Origin: G023898405 sp964368985 | GTDB lineage: Bacteria > Myxococcota > UBA727 > JABDBI01 | Direction of reading: 5' to 3' | DNA: 64,000 nt | Assembly: GCA_964368985.1 (NCBI GenBank) | Contig: CAYJDW010000003.1 | Span: 1 to 64,000, forward strand | Shown: positions 49,234 to 58,110 of the stretch, piece after piece | Numbering within the stretch: the stretch's first letter is position 1 | Layout of the letters: every line of letters starts with the position of its first letter | Notes under the pieces: generated by a model | Seen by the model: the letters and a program-made list of their open reading frames with translations, nothing else | Told to the model about the DNA's origin: nothing | The model's database searches: none | Made by a program: the position numbers and the translations under genes

Positions 49234-50190
49234 AAAATAAAGCGGGTCGCCGCTTAAGCCCATGAACATGTGGTAGTTGACATAAATCGCGAAAAGGAGA
49301 CCACTTGCCGCCGACAACCAAAATGGCCACCAGGAAAAAATTCTTTTTTCCGTAACCACAATGTTGTCGATCCCGCCTAAGCCAAACTCAAGCGACATGC
49401 TAACTAAAAGCGGCAGCACCATGACGGGATAATAGGCTACCAAGGGGGCCACAAAAAGCCCGTGCACCACCGACCACATGATTCTCGACCAATCCCCGCC
49501 CGTGATACCCGTGCGGCGAAATAGTTTATAACATCCCACCACATAATCGATAGCAGATACCCAAGTAATGGCGATAATCACGCCCATCTGCGTCGACAAA
49601 GTGGTTTCTTTGCTGACGAAATAACCTAAAATTGCCACCAGGAAAAAAGCAGCAAAGACAGGGAGCGCCCAAAATTTGGGGCCTTCGGATTTTAGTTTAT
49701 AAACGATAGCCACGGCTAAAAATGGGAGTGACAAGCACAAGCAGACCAGGCTAAAAATGCCCCAGGGTAAAACAATGGTGAGAAAGATAGTGCCCAAGCC
49801 ACCCATTTGAATGATGGTTTTAAGTTTCGCAAGCGTGCTGGTTTTAATTTGTTCTTGTCGAAAAGCGACCGAAGATCGTAAGGCCGTCATGAGTAGTTCA
49901 CGACTGAGTAAGGCACTCGCCACCCAAGCGGGAAAAATTTCTAAAGCCACCATGCTTAAAATAATCGCCGTAATAAAAATCTTATCGGCCACCGGATCAA
50001 TGAGCGACCCTAAGCGAGTGGGGCCTTCTTTCCGAGCCATCAGTCCGTCGACAAAATCAGTGGCGCCGAGAATCACAAAAATCGCAAAGGCAATCCACCA
50101 ATCGATGGCGTCACCATAAATCAGCATGTAGGAAGGAATGGGCAGCAAAAAAATACGAGCCATCGTTACCTGATTGGCGGTAATACGCAC
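49147..50190 (-). CDS. CDP-alcohol phosphatidyltransferase with an extra C-terminal membrane domain
   Basis: A 347-residue integral membrane protein. The N-terminal 180 residues carry the full signature of the family (DFVDGLMARKEG, then TRLGSLIDPVADK), as in PgsA, which makes phosphatidylglycerol phosphate from CDP-diacylglycerol. A normal PgsA is about 180-200 residues; here about 165 further residues form several more transmembrane segments, including IAITWVSAIDYVVGCYKLF. The function of this extension is unknown. The start is GTG 50190 with GAGGAG upstream. It overlaps purN convergently. Glycerol 3-phosphate is the likely acceptor, but other CDP-alcohol enzymes are possible. Confidence 0.88.
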   Translation of the reverse strand: MRITANQVTMARIFLLPIPSYMLIYGDAIDWWIAFAIFVILGATDFVDGLMARKEGPTRLGSLIDPVADKIFITAIILSMVALEIFPAWVASALLSRELLMTALRSSVAFRQEQIKTSTLAKLKTIIQMGGLGTIFLTIVLPWGIFSLVCLCLSLPFLAVAIVYKLKSEGPKFWALPVFAAFFLVAILGYFVSKETTLSTQMGVIIAITWVSAIDYVVGCYKLFRRTGITGGDWSRIMWSVVHGLFVAPLVAYYPVMVLPLLVSMSLEFGLGGIDNIVVTEKRIFSWWPFWLSAASGLLFAIYVNYHMFMGLSGDPLYFSVALACISSIICGIVFGRNVELFKRTFL

Positions 50191-50240
50191 GGTCCACTCC
50201 TCGAGAAAGTCTCATGGCTTTAAGCCACAATCAAAACTAC

Positions 50241-50972
50241 TTAACCTTTCAGTAACACAATCTCGCTTTTATTCAATTCACGATGCTTACCGACTTCAAG
50301 TTTCCCCAAAGCGATGCCCGCAAAATCGGTGCGTAAAATGCGCATAACTGGATTTTCGATGCGAAAAAACATCCGCTTAATCTGGCGATATTTACCTGAA
50401 GTGAGCGTCACTCTGACCCAAGAGTTAAACTTAGTGGCACGGTGAAATTCAATCTCAGACCTTCCGGTCGGACCATCTTCCAAATAAATTCCGCGACGCA
50501 ATTTTTCGATCGCCGCTTCTTCGGGCACGCCTTTAACTTTCACCAAATAAGTTTTTTTGCATTTAAACTTGGGATGGATCAACTTCTGGGTAAGCTCGCC
50601 GTCATTGGTCAAAAGCAGGGCGCCTTGGGCATCATAATCTAGTCTGCCCACGGGAAATATTCGCATATCGCGATATTCCGGCAGCAAATCAAGCACGGTT
50701 TGTCGATCAAAATTGTCTTTGAGGGTGGTCACCACTTGAGGTGGCTTATGCAATAAAATATATACTTTTTCCTGATTATATTCCGCCATAATTGATACGG
50801 CTTGCCCATTAACATGGATCACATCTTTTTCAGCATCAACCATTGCACCGAGCTTATCCACCCGCTTACCATTCAACCGAATGCGGCCTTCTAGGATCAT
50901 CTCTTCTATGCGTCGTCGCGACGCTACATTGGCGCGAGCCAGTACTTTTTGTATTCTTTCAACAGTCATCAT
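50241..50972 (-). CDS. rluB: 23S rRNA pseudouridine 2605 synthase, RluB/RsuA family
   Basis: About 243 residues with an S4 domain (RIQKVLARANVASRRRIEEM) and a synthase domain whose catalytic Asp lies in FPVGRLDYDAQGALLLTNDG, plus VTLTSGKYRQIKRMF near the C-terminus. RluB modifies U2605 of 23S rRNA; RsuA and RluE/F are close alternatives, but the scpA-scpB-rluB order favours RluB. GTG 50978 and ATG 50972 or 50969 are all possible starts, with no strong ribosome-binding site; ATG 50972 is taken. It follows scpB by about 20 bp. Confidence 0.92.
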   Translation of the reverse strand: MMTVERIQKVLARANVASRRRIEEMILEGRIRLNGKRVDKLGAMVDAEKDVIHVNGQAVSIMAEYNQEKVYILLHKPPQVVTTLKDNFDRQTVLDLLPEYRDMRIFPVGRLDYDAQGALLLTNDGELTQKLIHPKFKCKKTYLVKVKGVPEEAAIEKLRRGIYLEDGPTGRSEIEFHRATKFNSWVRVTLTSGKYRQIKRMFFRIENPVMRILRTDFAGIALGKLEVGKHRELNKSEIVLLKG

Positions 50973-50993
50973 TAGCACCCGATTAGGTAAAAT

Positions 50994-51770
50994 TTACTCT
51001 TTCACCGGAGGTGTTTTTTCTATATTATCTGCTCTGAGCAAAGCCTCATCTAAACTCTTCAAGGCTTCCTCGCTCAGGCGTTCGACATCGCTCGAAAACA
51101 TAGGAACTTTTTTTGCTTCCGCAAATAAATCCTTCAGGCTCAAGTTTTCCGATGTAAAATCAATCTCGGTCACTTCTTCACCCGCCCCCAAAGCCTCATA
51201 TTGCTTAAGGGTTGGCAAATCATTCAGCGAGTTTAGGGAAAAAAACTCCAGGAAGTCTTTGGTTGTACCATAGAGAAGCGGTCTGCCAAGGCCTTCAGAT
51301 TTTCCTAGTATTTTCAACAACTTAAGTTGCATGAGCTTTTTTAAAGCAAAGGAACTGTCCACGCCACGGATTTCATCAATATCCACCCGAGTCAGCGGCT
51401 GGCGATAGGCCACCACCGATAATACTTCGACCTGCGCTTTGCTCAGCTGTAATGGTTTTTCAGCGATGATTTTTTTTACCACCATCGCATGCTGTGGCGC
51501 CGTCGCGAAAACCCATCCGCCAGCGAGATTTTTTAAAACCAAACCTTGGCCCAAAGGGCGAGCATTGTCGCTCCATTTCGCTTCTAAAGATTTGAGGGCG
51601 AGACGCACGTCACGGTTTTGAGCATTAATATCGGCCGCTTGCAAAGTTTCGACTATTTTCTCAATAGTTATGGCTTCTCGGCTCACAAAAATGAGCGCTT
51701 CAATGAGCGGCTCTAGATCGGGCAAAGGCTCTAGTAAAAGCTGAGGTTCATCGATTATTTCAGTAGTCAT
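50994..51770 (-). CDS. scpB: Segregation and condensation protein B
   Basis: About 258 residues; the winged-helix kleisin partner that forms the SMC-ScpA-ScpB condensin needed for chromosome segregation. Family blocks are LEPLIEALIFVSREAITIEK, LVLKNLAGGWVFATAP, QVEVLSVVAYRQPLTRVDID and EGLGRPLLYGTTKDFLEFF. ATG 51770 has GGAG eight bases before it; the frame is open 13 codons further. It overlaps scpA by 11 bp. The C-terminal 60 residues are acidic and variable, as in many homologues. SMC itself is not in the window. Confidence 0.95.
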   Translation of the reverse strand: MTTEIIDEPQLLLEPLPDLEPLIEALIFVSREAITIEKIVETLQAADINAQNRDVRLALKSLEAKWSDNARPLGQGLVLKNLAGGWVFATAPQHAMVVKKIIAEKPLQLSKAQVEVLSVVAYRQPLTRVDIDEIRGVDSSFALKKLMQLKLLKILGKSEGLGRPLLYGTTKDFLEFFSLNSLNDLPTLKQYEALGAGEEVTEIDFTSENLSLKDLFAEAKKVPMFSSDVERLSEEALKSLDEALLRADNIEKTPPVKE

Positions 51771-52698
51771 CACTTTCTCCAGATTTCTTAATGAGACCGA
51801 GCATTTCACCAGTGTGGGTATAAAAATTCTCTTTCACCACCGAGATCGCCAAATCATCTACGGAGGCCACATTGATACGCAAAAGTTTTAGACGAGACAT
51901 TTCTAAGAGGGCCAAAAAGGTGACGATAACATCGATTTTTTCATAAATCGGAAAGAACCTTAGCGCATCATAAAAAGTGAATTTAGTTCTGATTTGGCAA
52001 TAATCCATCAGCTCATTAATACGGGCTGAAACACTGATGCGGTCCCGCGTAATGGTATGCACATCATGTTGCTCCGATTTTTTTAATAAAGTGGCTAACT
52101 TATCGACTAAGGAAAAAATCTCGATGGGAGCGATTTTGACGTCGGCATTTGGATCATCTTCTGCAATTTCTTCGTCGTCATAATGACGGAAAAATAAATC
52201 TCGCCCCAAAGTCGGGCGTTCAAGTAAAGCCATGCTCGCTTCCTGATAACTTTTATAGAGCAACAAGCGCTTGATCAACTCTCGACGAGGATCGTGGCCT
52301 TCATCTTCCTCATCCTGAAGAGAAGTGGCCTGATCTTCTTTGGGCAACAGCATCTTGCTCTTAATTTCGGCCAAGGTCGCGGCCATTACTAAGAATTCAC
52401 CCGCCACATCGAGATTTAGTTTATGCAGCTCATCCAAGGCTTCGAGATATTTGGCGGTGATAACCATGATGGGGATATCAAAAATATCCATGGAGTGTTT
52501 GCGAATAAGATGGAGCAAAAGATCCAGCGGACCATCGTAATTCGGCGTATCGATATGCAGCAAAAGCGATTCTGGAGTAGGCACGAAATCAAGCGCATCT
52601 TTATCCCGAAAACGCCCCCGCGCCCTAACGCGCACCAGCGTATCGCCCAGCTCAACGCTGGTCATGGCAAGGGGTGATTCTGGGGCCGGATTATTCAT
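51760..52698 (-). CDS. scpA: Segregation and condensation protein A
   Basis: A 312-residue kleisin that bridges the SMC heads. The N-terminal SMC-neck-binding region has NYDGPLDLLLHLIRKHSMD and DIFDIPIMVITAKYLEAL, followed by GEFLVMAATLAEIKSKMLL; the C-terminal winged helix has DVIVTFLALLEMSRLKLL. The first 40 residues (before LLLHIDT) are longer than in most homologues. AGGAAACCC precedes the ATG. It overlaps xerD by 8 bp and scpB by 11 bp, linking recombination, condensation and segregation genes in one transcript. Confidence 0.95.
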   Translation of the reverse strand: MNNPAPESPLAMTSVELGDTLVRVRARGRFRDKDALDFVPTPESLLLHIDTPNYDGPLDLLLHLIRKHSMDIFDIPIMVITAKYLEALDELHKLNLDVAGEFLVMAATLAEIKSKMLLPKEDQATSLQDEEDEGHDPRRELIKRLLLYKSYQEASMALLERPTLGRDLFFRHYDDEEIAEDDPNADVKIAPIEIFSLVDKLATLLKKSEQHDVHTITRDRISVSARINELMDYCQIRTKFTFYDALRFFPIYEKIDVIVTFLALLEMSRLKLLRINVASVDDLAISVVKENFYTHTGEMLGLIKKSGESDDY

Positions 52699-53638
52699 GG
52701 GTTTCCTGACTTAAATCATTAGCTTTGCTTCCCAGTTTAGAACGAGGATGATGCTCATCGTAAAGGAGAAGCAAACGTTTTTTATCTACATGGGTATAAA
52801 TTTCAGTGGTGGCTAAATCTGCATGTCCGAGCAAAAGTTGCAAGGCTCTAAGGTTTATACCACCTTCAAGCAAATGGGTAGCGAAACTATGGCGCAGCTG
52901 ATGGGGAGATAAATTCGTTCCTAAACCAGCTAAAAGCGCGTATTTCTTAATAATTTTCCAGACACTTTGACGACTTAAAAAAAGACCATTTTTTCGGATA
53001 AAAAGCCACTCGGAGTTCTTTTGAGAAAGAAGCTTTATGCGCGCCCCAGATAAATAATCTTCTAGTATATGAAGCGCCTTTTCGTTCAGAGGCACTACTC
53101 GTTCTTTATTTCCCTTGCCAGTCGTGCGCAAAAAACCCCGTGGGAAATCAATATCGCCGACTTTCAGAGATATAAGTTCAGTGACTCGTAAACCGGCGGC
53201 ATAAAGAATAGCTATAATGGCCGCATCACGCTGCCCACGCGGGCTATAGCCAGGTTTGGTTAGAACCCGGTCAATATCTTTTAAGGGCGCAGTTCTTGGA
53301 AGGCGGCTTTCAACTTTAGGAAGCTCTATATCTTCTGCGGGGCTGGTATTAATCTTTCCTTCTTTACGTAAAAAAAGAAAATAACGTCTGATGGCACACA
53401 ATGCGCGATGCATACTCTTAGCTGAAATATTTTCGCCCGCGCGCTTCGTGCAAAAACTCGCAATATGTTCCCGTTTGACGCCATCGATAGTGCCAACTTT
53501 GAGCTCATCTAAAAAGCTAAAAAATATTCTTAAATCGCTGCTATAAGAAAAAATTGTATTATTGGCGAGGCCTTTTTCCACGCGGCTAAAGCTTAAAAAT
53601 TGCTCGAGAAAAAAATAAAGCTGATTATCGCTTGCCAT
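52691..53638 (-). CDS. xerD: Site-specific tyrosine recombinase XerD/XerC
   Basis: A 315-residue tyrosine recombinase that resolves chromosome dimers at dif with its XerC/D partner. The N-terminal SAM-like domain (FLSFSRVEKGLANNTIFSYS) precedes the catalytic domain, where the residues are visible: Arg in LYAAGLRVTELI, Lys in TGKGNKERVVP, His and Arg in SPHQLRHSFATHLL, His in LLGHADLATTE and Tyr in IYTHV. The length fits a chromosomal Xer enzyme rather than a phage or integron integrase, and no att sites or mobile genes surround it. XerC and XerD cannot be told apart from the sequence alone. It overlaps the amidase gene by 14 bp. Confidence 0.9.
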   Translation of the reverse strand: MASDNQLYFFLEQFLSFSRVEKGLANNTIFSYSSDLRIFFSFLDELKVGTIDGVKREHIASFCTKRAGENISAKSMHRALCAIRRYFLFLRKEGKINTSPAEDIELPKVESRLPRTAPLKDIDRVLTKPGYSPRGQRDAAIIAILYAAGLRVTELISLKVGDIDFPRGFLRTTGKGNKERVVPLNEKALHILEDYLSGARIKLLSQKNSEWLFIRKNGLFLSRQSVWKIIKKYALLAGLGTNLSPHQLRHSFATHLLEGGINLRALQLLLGHADLATTEIYTHVDKKRLLLLYDEHHPRSKLGSKANDLSQETHE

Positions 53639-54470
53639 TTTGTGCCCTAATTACGCGATTGTCCAAATATTGTTTAACCCCTAAAACCATGCCACGCGCA
53701 CATAATTCTCTCAGGCCCGCATTGCTCAGCATGCGTTCTTCGTTTGGATTGGAAATGAAAAACATCTCGCTCAATACCGCGGGCATTTTTACAAAGAGCA
53801 CATAAAAAAGTGCTTGATTATAGCCACGATCATTAAGCTTCGATTGGGGGATTTTTTTTTGTAATTGAGATTGCAGTCCTCGAGCAATTAAGGCCGCCAA
53901 CTGGTCGCTCTCTTCTCGATTAGCGTTGGCCCTGAGATCAGCCAAAATAAATTTAAGAGCTTTCGAACTCATGCCCCCACTTTTATTTTCCCGAGCTGCC
54001 AGGCGATCTGCATGGCTATTACTCGCCACATCCAAGCTATAAAGTTCAAAACCCGACGCATCCGCCTGCTCGCTTGAGTTAATATGAAGAGATAAAAATA
54101 AATCTCCTCCCGCCGCATTAGCAATTTTTACGCGCTCTTCAAGAGAAACATAGCGATCACTGGTGCGAGTCAGGATTACTTCCACTTGTGGCATAACTTT
54201 TCGCAGTAAACGACGCATCCGAAGAGCCATATCCAAGGTGAGATCCTTTTCTTTAAGCCCTGCGCGCCCCACGGCCCCCGCATCTTCCCCGCCATGGCCC
54301 GGATCAATGATCACTCGCCCCCTAATGCCTGAAACCGTAACCATTCTTCTTTTATCAGGGGGCGGCGAGCGTCGAGCTTGCGGAGTGGTGCAGGAACAAA
54401 AAAGCATAAGCAATAAGCTCGCTAGTCCCACACTTAATAGTTGATAGTGAAAAATGTTTTTCATAAGCAT
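53625..54470 (-). CDS. N-acetylmuramoyl-L-alanine amidase (Amidase_3) lipoprotein
   Basis: A 281-residue cell-wall hydrolase that cuts the amide bond between MurNAc and the peptide stem and helps separate daughter cells. An N-terminal lipoprotein signal ends in LLLMLFCSC, so it is membrane-anchored, unlike soluble AmiA/B/C. Zinc-binding blocks are VIIDPGHGGEDAGA, the Glu in KEKDLTLDMA and LFLSLHINSSEQ; the catalytic Glu near the end is in PAVLSEMFFISNPNEE. No AMIN domain is present. It heads the run amidase-xerD-scpA-scpB-rluB, a cluster of division and segregation functions with overlapping ends. Confidence 0.92.
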   Translation of the reverse strand: MLMKNIFHYQLLSVGLASLLLMLFCSCTTPQARRSPPPDKRRMVTVSGIRGRVIIDPGHGGEDAGAVGRAGLKEKDLTLDMALRMRRLLRKVMPQVEVILTRTSDRYVSLEERVKIANAAGGDLFLSLHINSSEQADASGFELYSLDVASNSHADRLAARENKSGGMSSKALKFILADLRANANREESDQLAALIARGLQSQLQKKIPQSKLNDRGYNQALFYVLFVKMPAVLSEMFFISNPNEERMLSNAGLRELCARGMVLGVKQYLDNRVIRAQNGKR

Positions 54471-54685
54471 GGATCATATTATCATAGCTGGCGTCAGTTA
54501 AGCGAGACCCACAGCCATTGTTAAATCAAAGCTGGAGCCACGCTTTGATAAGAAAAAGATATTATTTATCACAAATTTAGACCTAAGATTTGTGACTCAT
54601 TATAATCACTATAGCAAGCATTACTTGGGTGATGCCGATAAGGTTTTAAGCCCAAATGTCAAACCCGCATTGTTGGATTAAACTA

Positions 54686-55483
54686 ATGAGCATTAAAAAC
54701 CAAAGCCGTCTGCCAATATTTGCTCTGATAATTATCGGCGCCACCGTCTTTAGTCTCGTTGGGCTCAATTATTTGGTTGAAAAAATTGCCAAAACTAGGC
54801 CTCCCGAAATGGCTCAAAGTAAGCCACCACCTGCGCTGCGAAATATGAATGGCCAGGACGACGCGGTGGCGCCCCTGGTCCCGCCTGGAAAACTTGGGGG
54901 TGACCTCAGGCCGCCAGCACCAAATGGATTCGATTTAAAGAAAGGTATGATGCCGCCGCCGGGAATGAAAGGTCCTGAGGGAAATGGTGGAGGCGTCATG
55001 AGGCGCATGCGCAAAGGGGCGAACGGCGAGGCAGGGGGCGACCGCGCTTATCCCAATGGAAACAATGGCGGGGGGGCCGGCAATGGTGGTCAAAACGGCG
55101 GTCCAAATGGGAAAGCGCCTCCAAGAGATTTGAAAGAACGTCCAAACCAGCCTCCACCGCCACCGGTACCCGATCAAAATTACCGCCCCTCTGACCAAGA
55201 ACTCTATGAAATAGAAATGGAGCGGCGCCGCATGATGGGCCCCCCACCCGGCTATGCGCCTCCCGAATATTATCAGGATGGCCCTCCTCCTTATGGCGAG
55301 GAAGATTATGAATATTTCGATGATTACGATTATGACAGCAAGCTCGAAGATCCAAACCAAGAAGACATCAAAACAACCGCCTCTGATACCAACGAATATC
55401 AAGATGAGCCAAACAATGACCTCGACCTGGTTGTAGAAGATGAATATCTCAACGAATTCTTGGATGAAGAAGACGAAGATTAA
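54686..55483 (+). CDS. Membrane-anchored low-complexity protein, Pro/Gly-rich with acidic tail
   Basis: About 265 residues; not recognised. One N-terminal transmembrane helix (LPIFALIIIGATVFSLVGLN) is followed by a Pro-rich segment, a Gly/Asn-rich segment (NGNNGGGAGNGGQNGGPNGK), a Pro/Arg/Met region (MMGPPPGYAPPEYYQDGPPP) and a strongly acidic C-terminus (EEDYEYFDDYDYD; FLDEEDED). It looks disordered and is probably periplasmic or surface-facing. ATG 54686 gives the helix near the start; an earlier ATG at 54656 exists. It meets the penicillin acylase gene with a 4-bp convergent overlap. Confidence 0.65.
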   Translation: MSIKNQSRLPIFALIIIGATVFSLVGLNYLVEKIAKTRPPEMAQSKPPPALRNMNGQDDAVAPLVPPGKLGGDLRPPAPNGFDLKKGMMPPPGMKGPEGNGGGVMRRMRKGANGEAGGDRAYPNGNNGGGAGNGGQNGGPNGKAPPRDLKERPNQPPPPPVPDQNYRPSDQELYEIEMERRRMMGPPPGYAPPEYYQDGPPPYGEEDYEYFDDYDYDSKLEDPNQEDIKTTASDTNEYQDEPNNDLDLVVEDEYLNEFLDEEDED

Positions 55484-57891
55484 TTCTTCAAACTAAAGCT
55501 AGTAACTGCCTGATCCACGGCCTCCTTCCATTCGGTGGCCATTTTGAATACCTCGCCCTTATGCCATAAAACGGCCTGATCGAGGCTATTTTTATGGCCA
55601 ACTACACCACTGTTGCCTGAATCGAGGGTGACTTTTAGTTGTGGTGGACTGCTCATTAGGGCCTGAAATCTCATGTTAGCGCCATACATCACCGGCGTGC
55701 CCGTTTCCGCTAAAGGAGATGAAGCACTGCCCGCCACCTCTCGTTTTCGATCACGAAAAAAAGTACCCACCAGTGGAGCCGCAGCGAGAGGGCTCTGACG
55801 TTGCAAATAATGGTGTCGTCCCCAGCGCCATTGCCACGGTGAATGACCGGCCATTTTGCGAAGTCGTTCAAAAGCAGGGGCGCACAATTCTTTTACCCGA
55901 TCACGCACTGAGTCCCCCGCGAACAGCGCACTTTTAGACCCGCTCAATTCTTTGAATAATGCCTGCTTAATGCCATAATTTATTTGACCCACATAAAGCG
56001 CACGCTTAGCAAAACCTGTCCCTACCGCAGTTTTCAGTTTGTCCTCGATCACTTCATTGATCATCATTTCATAGGGAAGAGCAGCGAGGCTCTCGGTGCT
56101 AAAAATGCCATCGAAGTTTGCGATTAATTTTGCGAATTGTTGCTCGGCATCCGAAGCATCTTTAAATGATTCTTGGCAAATTTTACCCAGCAAGGGGGCA
56201 AGTTCTTTCGCTTCAATAGAGAAACTATCAACTTGAATATGGGCGACCTCATTAAAATTAAGTGGCTGTTGATGGCTTAATAACTCGTTCAATCGATCTT
56301 GAATGCGCAAGGCTCGATAAGGCGGAGCACCTTGTTTTGCAAAAGATTTAAACTCACTCGCACCATGGCTAAAAATATTTTGATTCGCGGTAACGATAAA
56401 TCCTTTGTCAGGATTTAAAACTTGAGGTTTCTCGAGAAAAGTGGACCATAATGACGAGGATTTACTCCCATCGAGCGGCAAAAAAGCATGCTGTTCTTGA
56501 GCACGACTGGGCACCAAACCTGCATAGGCATAGCCAATATTTCCGAAAATATCGGCCAACACCATGTTAACTCCGGGCAGGGTCATGGTGCCAATCACAC
56601 TCTTTGCTTCCGCTACATTTTTTGCTTGGGCCAGCTCAATAAACGAGGTGGTGATTTTAGAATGTTTGTCAGTTAAAAATGCCGTCCACATGATTGCCAA
56701 AAGATCATTTTTATCGATCCATTGATCGTGGCGACTATCCATCACGGGACCAAAAATGCTCACAAAATAGACTTCTTCCAAACAATTACCTTTCTTGTCT
56801 AGACAAAATTTCTGAGGCCATTTTTCTAAGTTATATTTTTTCCCATCGACCCAGTAAGCTTCGGCCTCCACCGGATCCCGTCGCAACAAAACAGTGTCTT
56901 GAGTGTTTAAATAGGACGCCGTCACCCCCCAGGATACTGTTTTTGAGACGCCGATCAAAATGGCAGGCACACCGACAAAAGTCGCGCCACTTGCTTGAAA
57001 ATTATCGGTAGCCAGAGTGGCCAAATAAAAATTTGAAGGCCAGGCATGGCGTAAGTGGGGATCATTCATCAAAACCGCCTGTTTATTTTCCATCAAGCGT
57101 CCTTCTACCGCCCATGCGTTCGATGCTCCTCCCTCAAGTTGAATGAGATTTTCCACGTCGTCATTTATGTCAACAACCGCTTTCTTGTCATCGCTTTTAG
57201 AAAAAATTGGTATGCTAGGCTGACTCGTTTCAGCAGCCGAATAATCACCCTCAATAACAGCAGCACGACGATCATCTACAGATGCGAACAACTCTTTTTT
57301 AGCCTCGGCGGACAAAGCAGATTTAGCAAACTTAAGTCGCACTATTTCCGGGAAAAGATCGGCCGCTAATTGCCAAGCTTGCAAACGCCCAATAGCCACC
57401 ACCTGCAAAGCACTAAACTCTTCAAACTCAATCCCAAGCAAGAAATGCTCAGCGCTTCTGCCACGCTGCTTAGCGCCATCGTTAACACCGCGCACATAAG
57501 CATCGAGAATCAGGCGCTCTTCGCTTGAAAGTGCCGCCAGCTGTTCTTCCAATTTATAACTTAAGAAACGCAATTTTCGATCTGATTCTAAGCCCTTATC
57601 TCCGAACAATTCCGCTACCCTCCCCATGGCTGCATGACGAATCAAATCGAGTTGAAAAAGCCGATCGCGAGCATGTAAAAAACCTAAAGCATAAATAGCT
57701 GAATGATTATCTTTAGCCTTGATAAATGGCACACCAAATTTATCGATAGCGACGTTGATGCTCCCATTCATAGCTGGAGCTTCGGATAAAGAGGATAAAG
57801 TGTTTGATTTGATAGCGGGAGGCCTGAACATAAAAAATGGGTGGCATGCTGAGATTAAAAAAATACAGCACGCTAAAAGCACTTTCCTCAT
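55480..57891 (-). CDS. Penicillin acylase family Ntn-hydrolase, lipoprotein
   Basis: An 803-residue autoprocessing amide hydrolase. The lipoprotein signal MRKVLLACCIFLISAC ends at Cys16, placing the enzyme in the periplasm or outer membrane. An alpha-chain region leads to the processing site EGGASNAWAV, where Ser257 would be the nucleophile of the mature beta chain. Later blocks include MNDPHLRHAWPSNFY, TASYLNTQDTV and ANQNIF. Homologues hydrolyse acyl-homoserine lactones, cyclic lipopeptides or beta-lactams; the substrate here is unknown. Quorum quenching or defence against lipopeptides is possible. It stands alone, convergent with the low-complexity protein gene. Confidence 0.92.
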   Translation of the reverse strand: MRKVLLACCIFLISACHPFFMFRPPAIKSNTLSSLSEAPAMNGSINVAIDKFGVPFIKAKDNHSAIYALGFLHARDRLFQLDLIRHAAMGRVAELFGDKGLESDRKLRFLSYKLEEQLAALSSEERLILDAYVRGVNDGAKQRGRSAEHFLLGIEFEEFSALQVVAIGRLQAWQLAADLFPEIVRLKFAKSALSAEAKKELFASVDDRRAAVIEGDYSAAETSQPSIPIFSKSDDKKAVVDINDDVENLIQLEGGASNAWAVEGRLMENKQAVLMNDPHLRHAWPSNFYLATLATDNFQASGATFVGVPAILIGVSKTVSWGVTASYLNTQDTVLLRRDPVEAEAYWVDGKKYNLEKWPQKFCLDKKGNCLEEVYFVSIFGPVMDSRHDQWIDKNDLLAIMWTAFLTDKHSKITTSFIELAQAKNVAEAKSVIGTMTLPGVNMVLADIFGNIGYAYAGLVPSRAQEQHAFLPLDGSKSSSLWSTFLEKPQVLNPDKGFIVTANQNIFSHGASEFKSFAKQGAPPYRALRIQDRLNELLSHQQPLNFNEVAHIQVDSFSIEAKELAPLLGKICQESFKDASDAEQQFAKLIANFDGIFSTESLAALPYEMMINEVIEDKLKTAVGTGFAKRALYVGQINYGIKQALFKELSGSKSALFAGDSVRDRVKELCAPAFERLRKMAGHSPWQWRWGRHHYLQRQSPLAAAPLVGTFFRDRKREVAGSASSPLAETGTPVMYGANMRFQALMSSPPQLKVTLDSGNSGVVGHKNSLDQAVLWHKGEVFKMATEWKEAVDQAVTSFSLKN

Positions 57892-58110
57892 TGATCGTCC
57901 CTTATTTTGCTAAGCTTAGGGCATCCTGAATGAGCCAAGGGCCTTTGGGAAGACCCCGCCCTTCCCGCAAGTGGTCGAAAAGGTGTGCAAATATATTTTC
58001 TTAATTACTAATTTCATCCATTCACCCCGGGCTTGCTTGACTGATCGAAAGCAGATTGGTAGGTGCTAATAACACCAAAATACCGATTTTAAGCAATCAA
58101 CCAGGTTTAT

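Noticed and set aside
52691..53638. Mobile-element integrase
   Set aside because: The tyrosine recombinase overlaps scpA and an amidase gene and has chromosomal Xer length; no attachment sites or cargo are visible.
54935..55402. 155-codon antisense frame within the low-complexity gene
   Set aside because: Open only because of the Gly/Pro-rich codon bias of the opposite strand; no start signal or recognisable domain.
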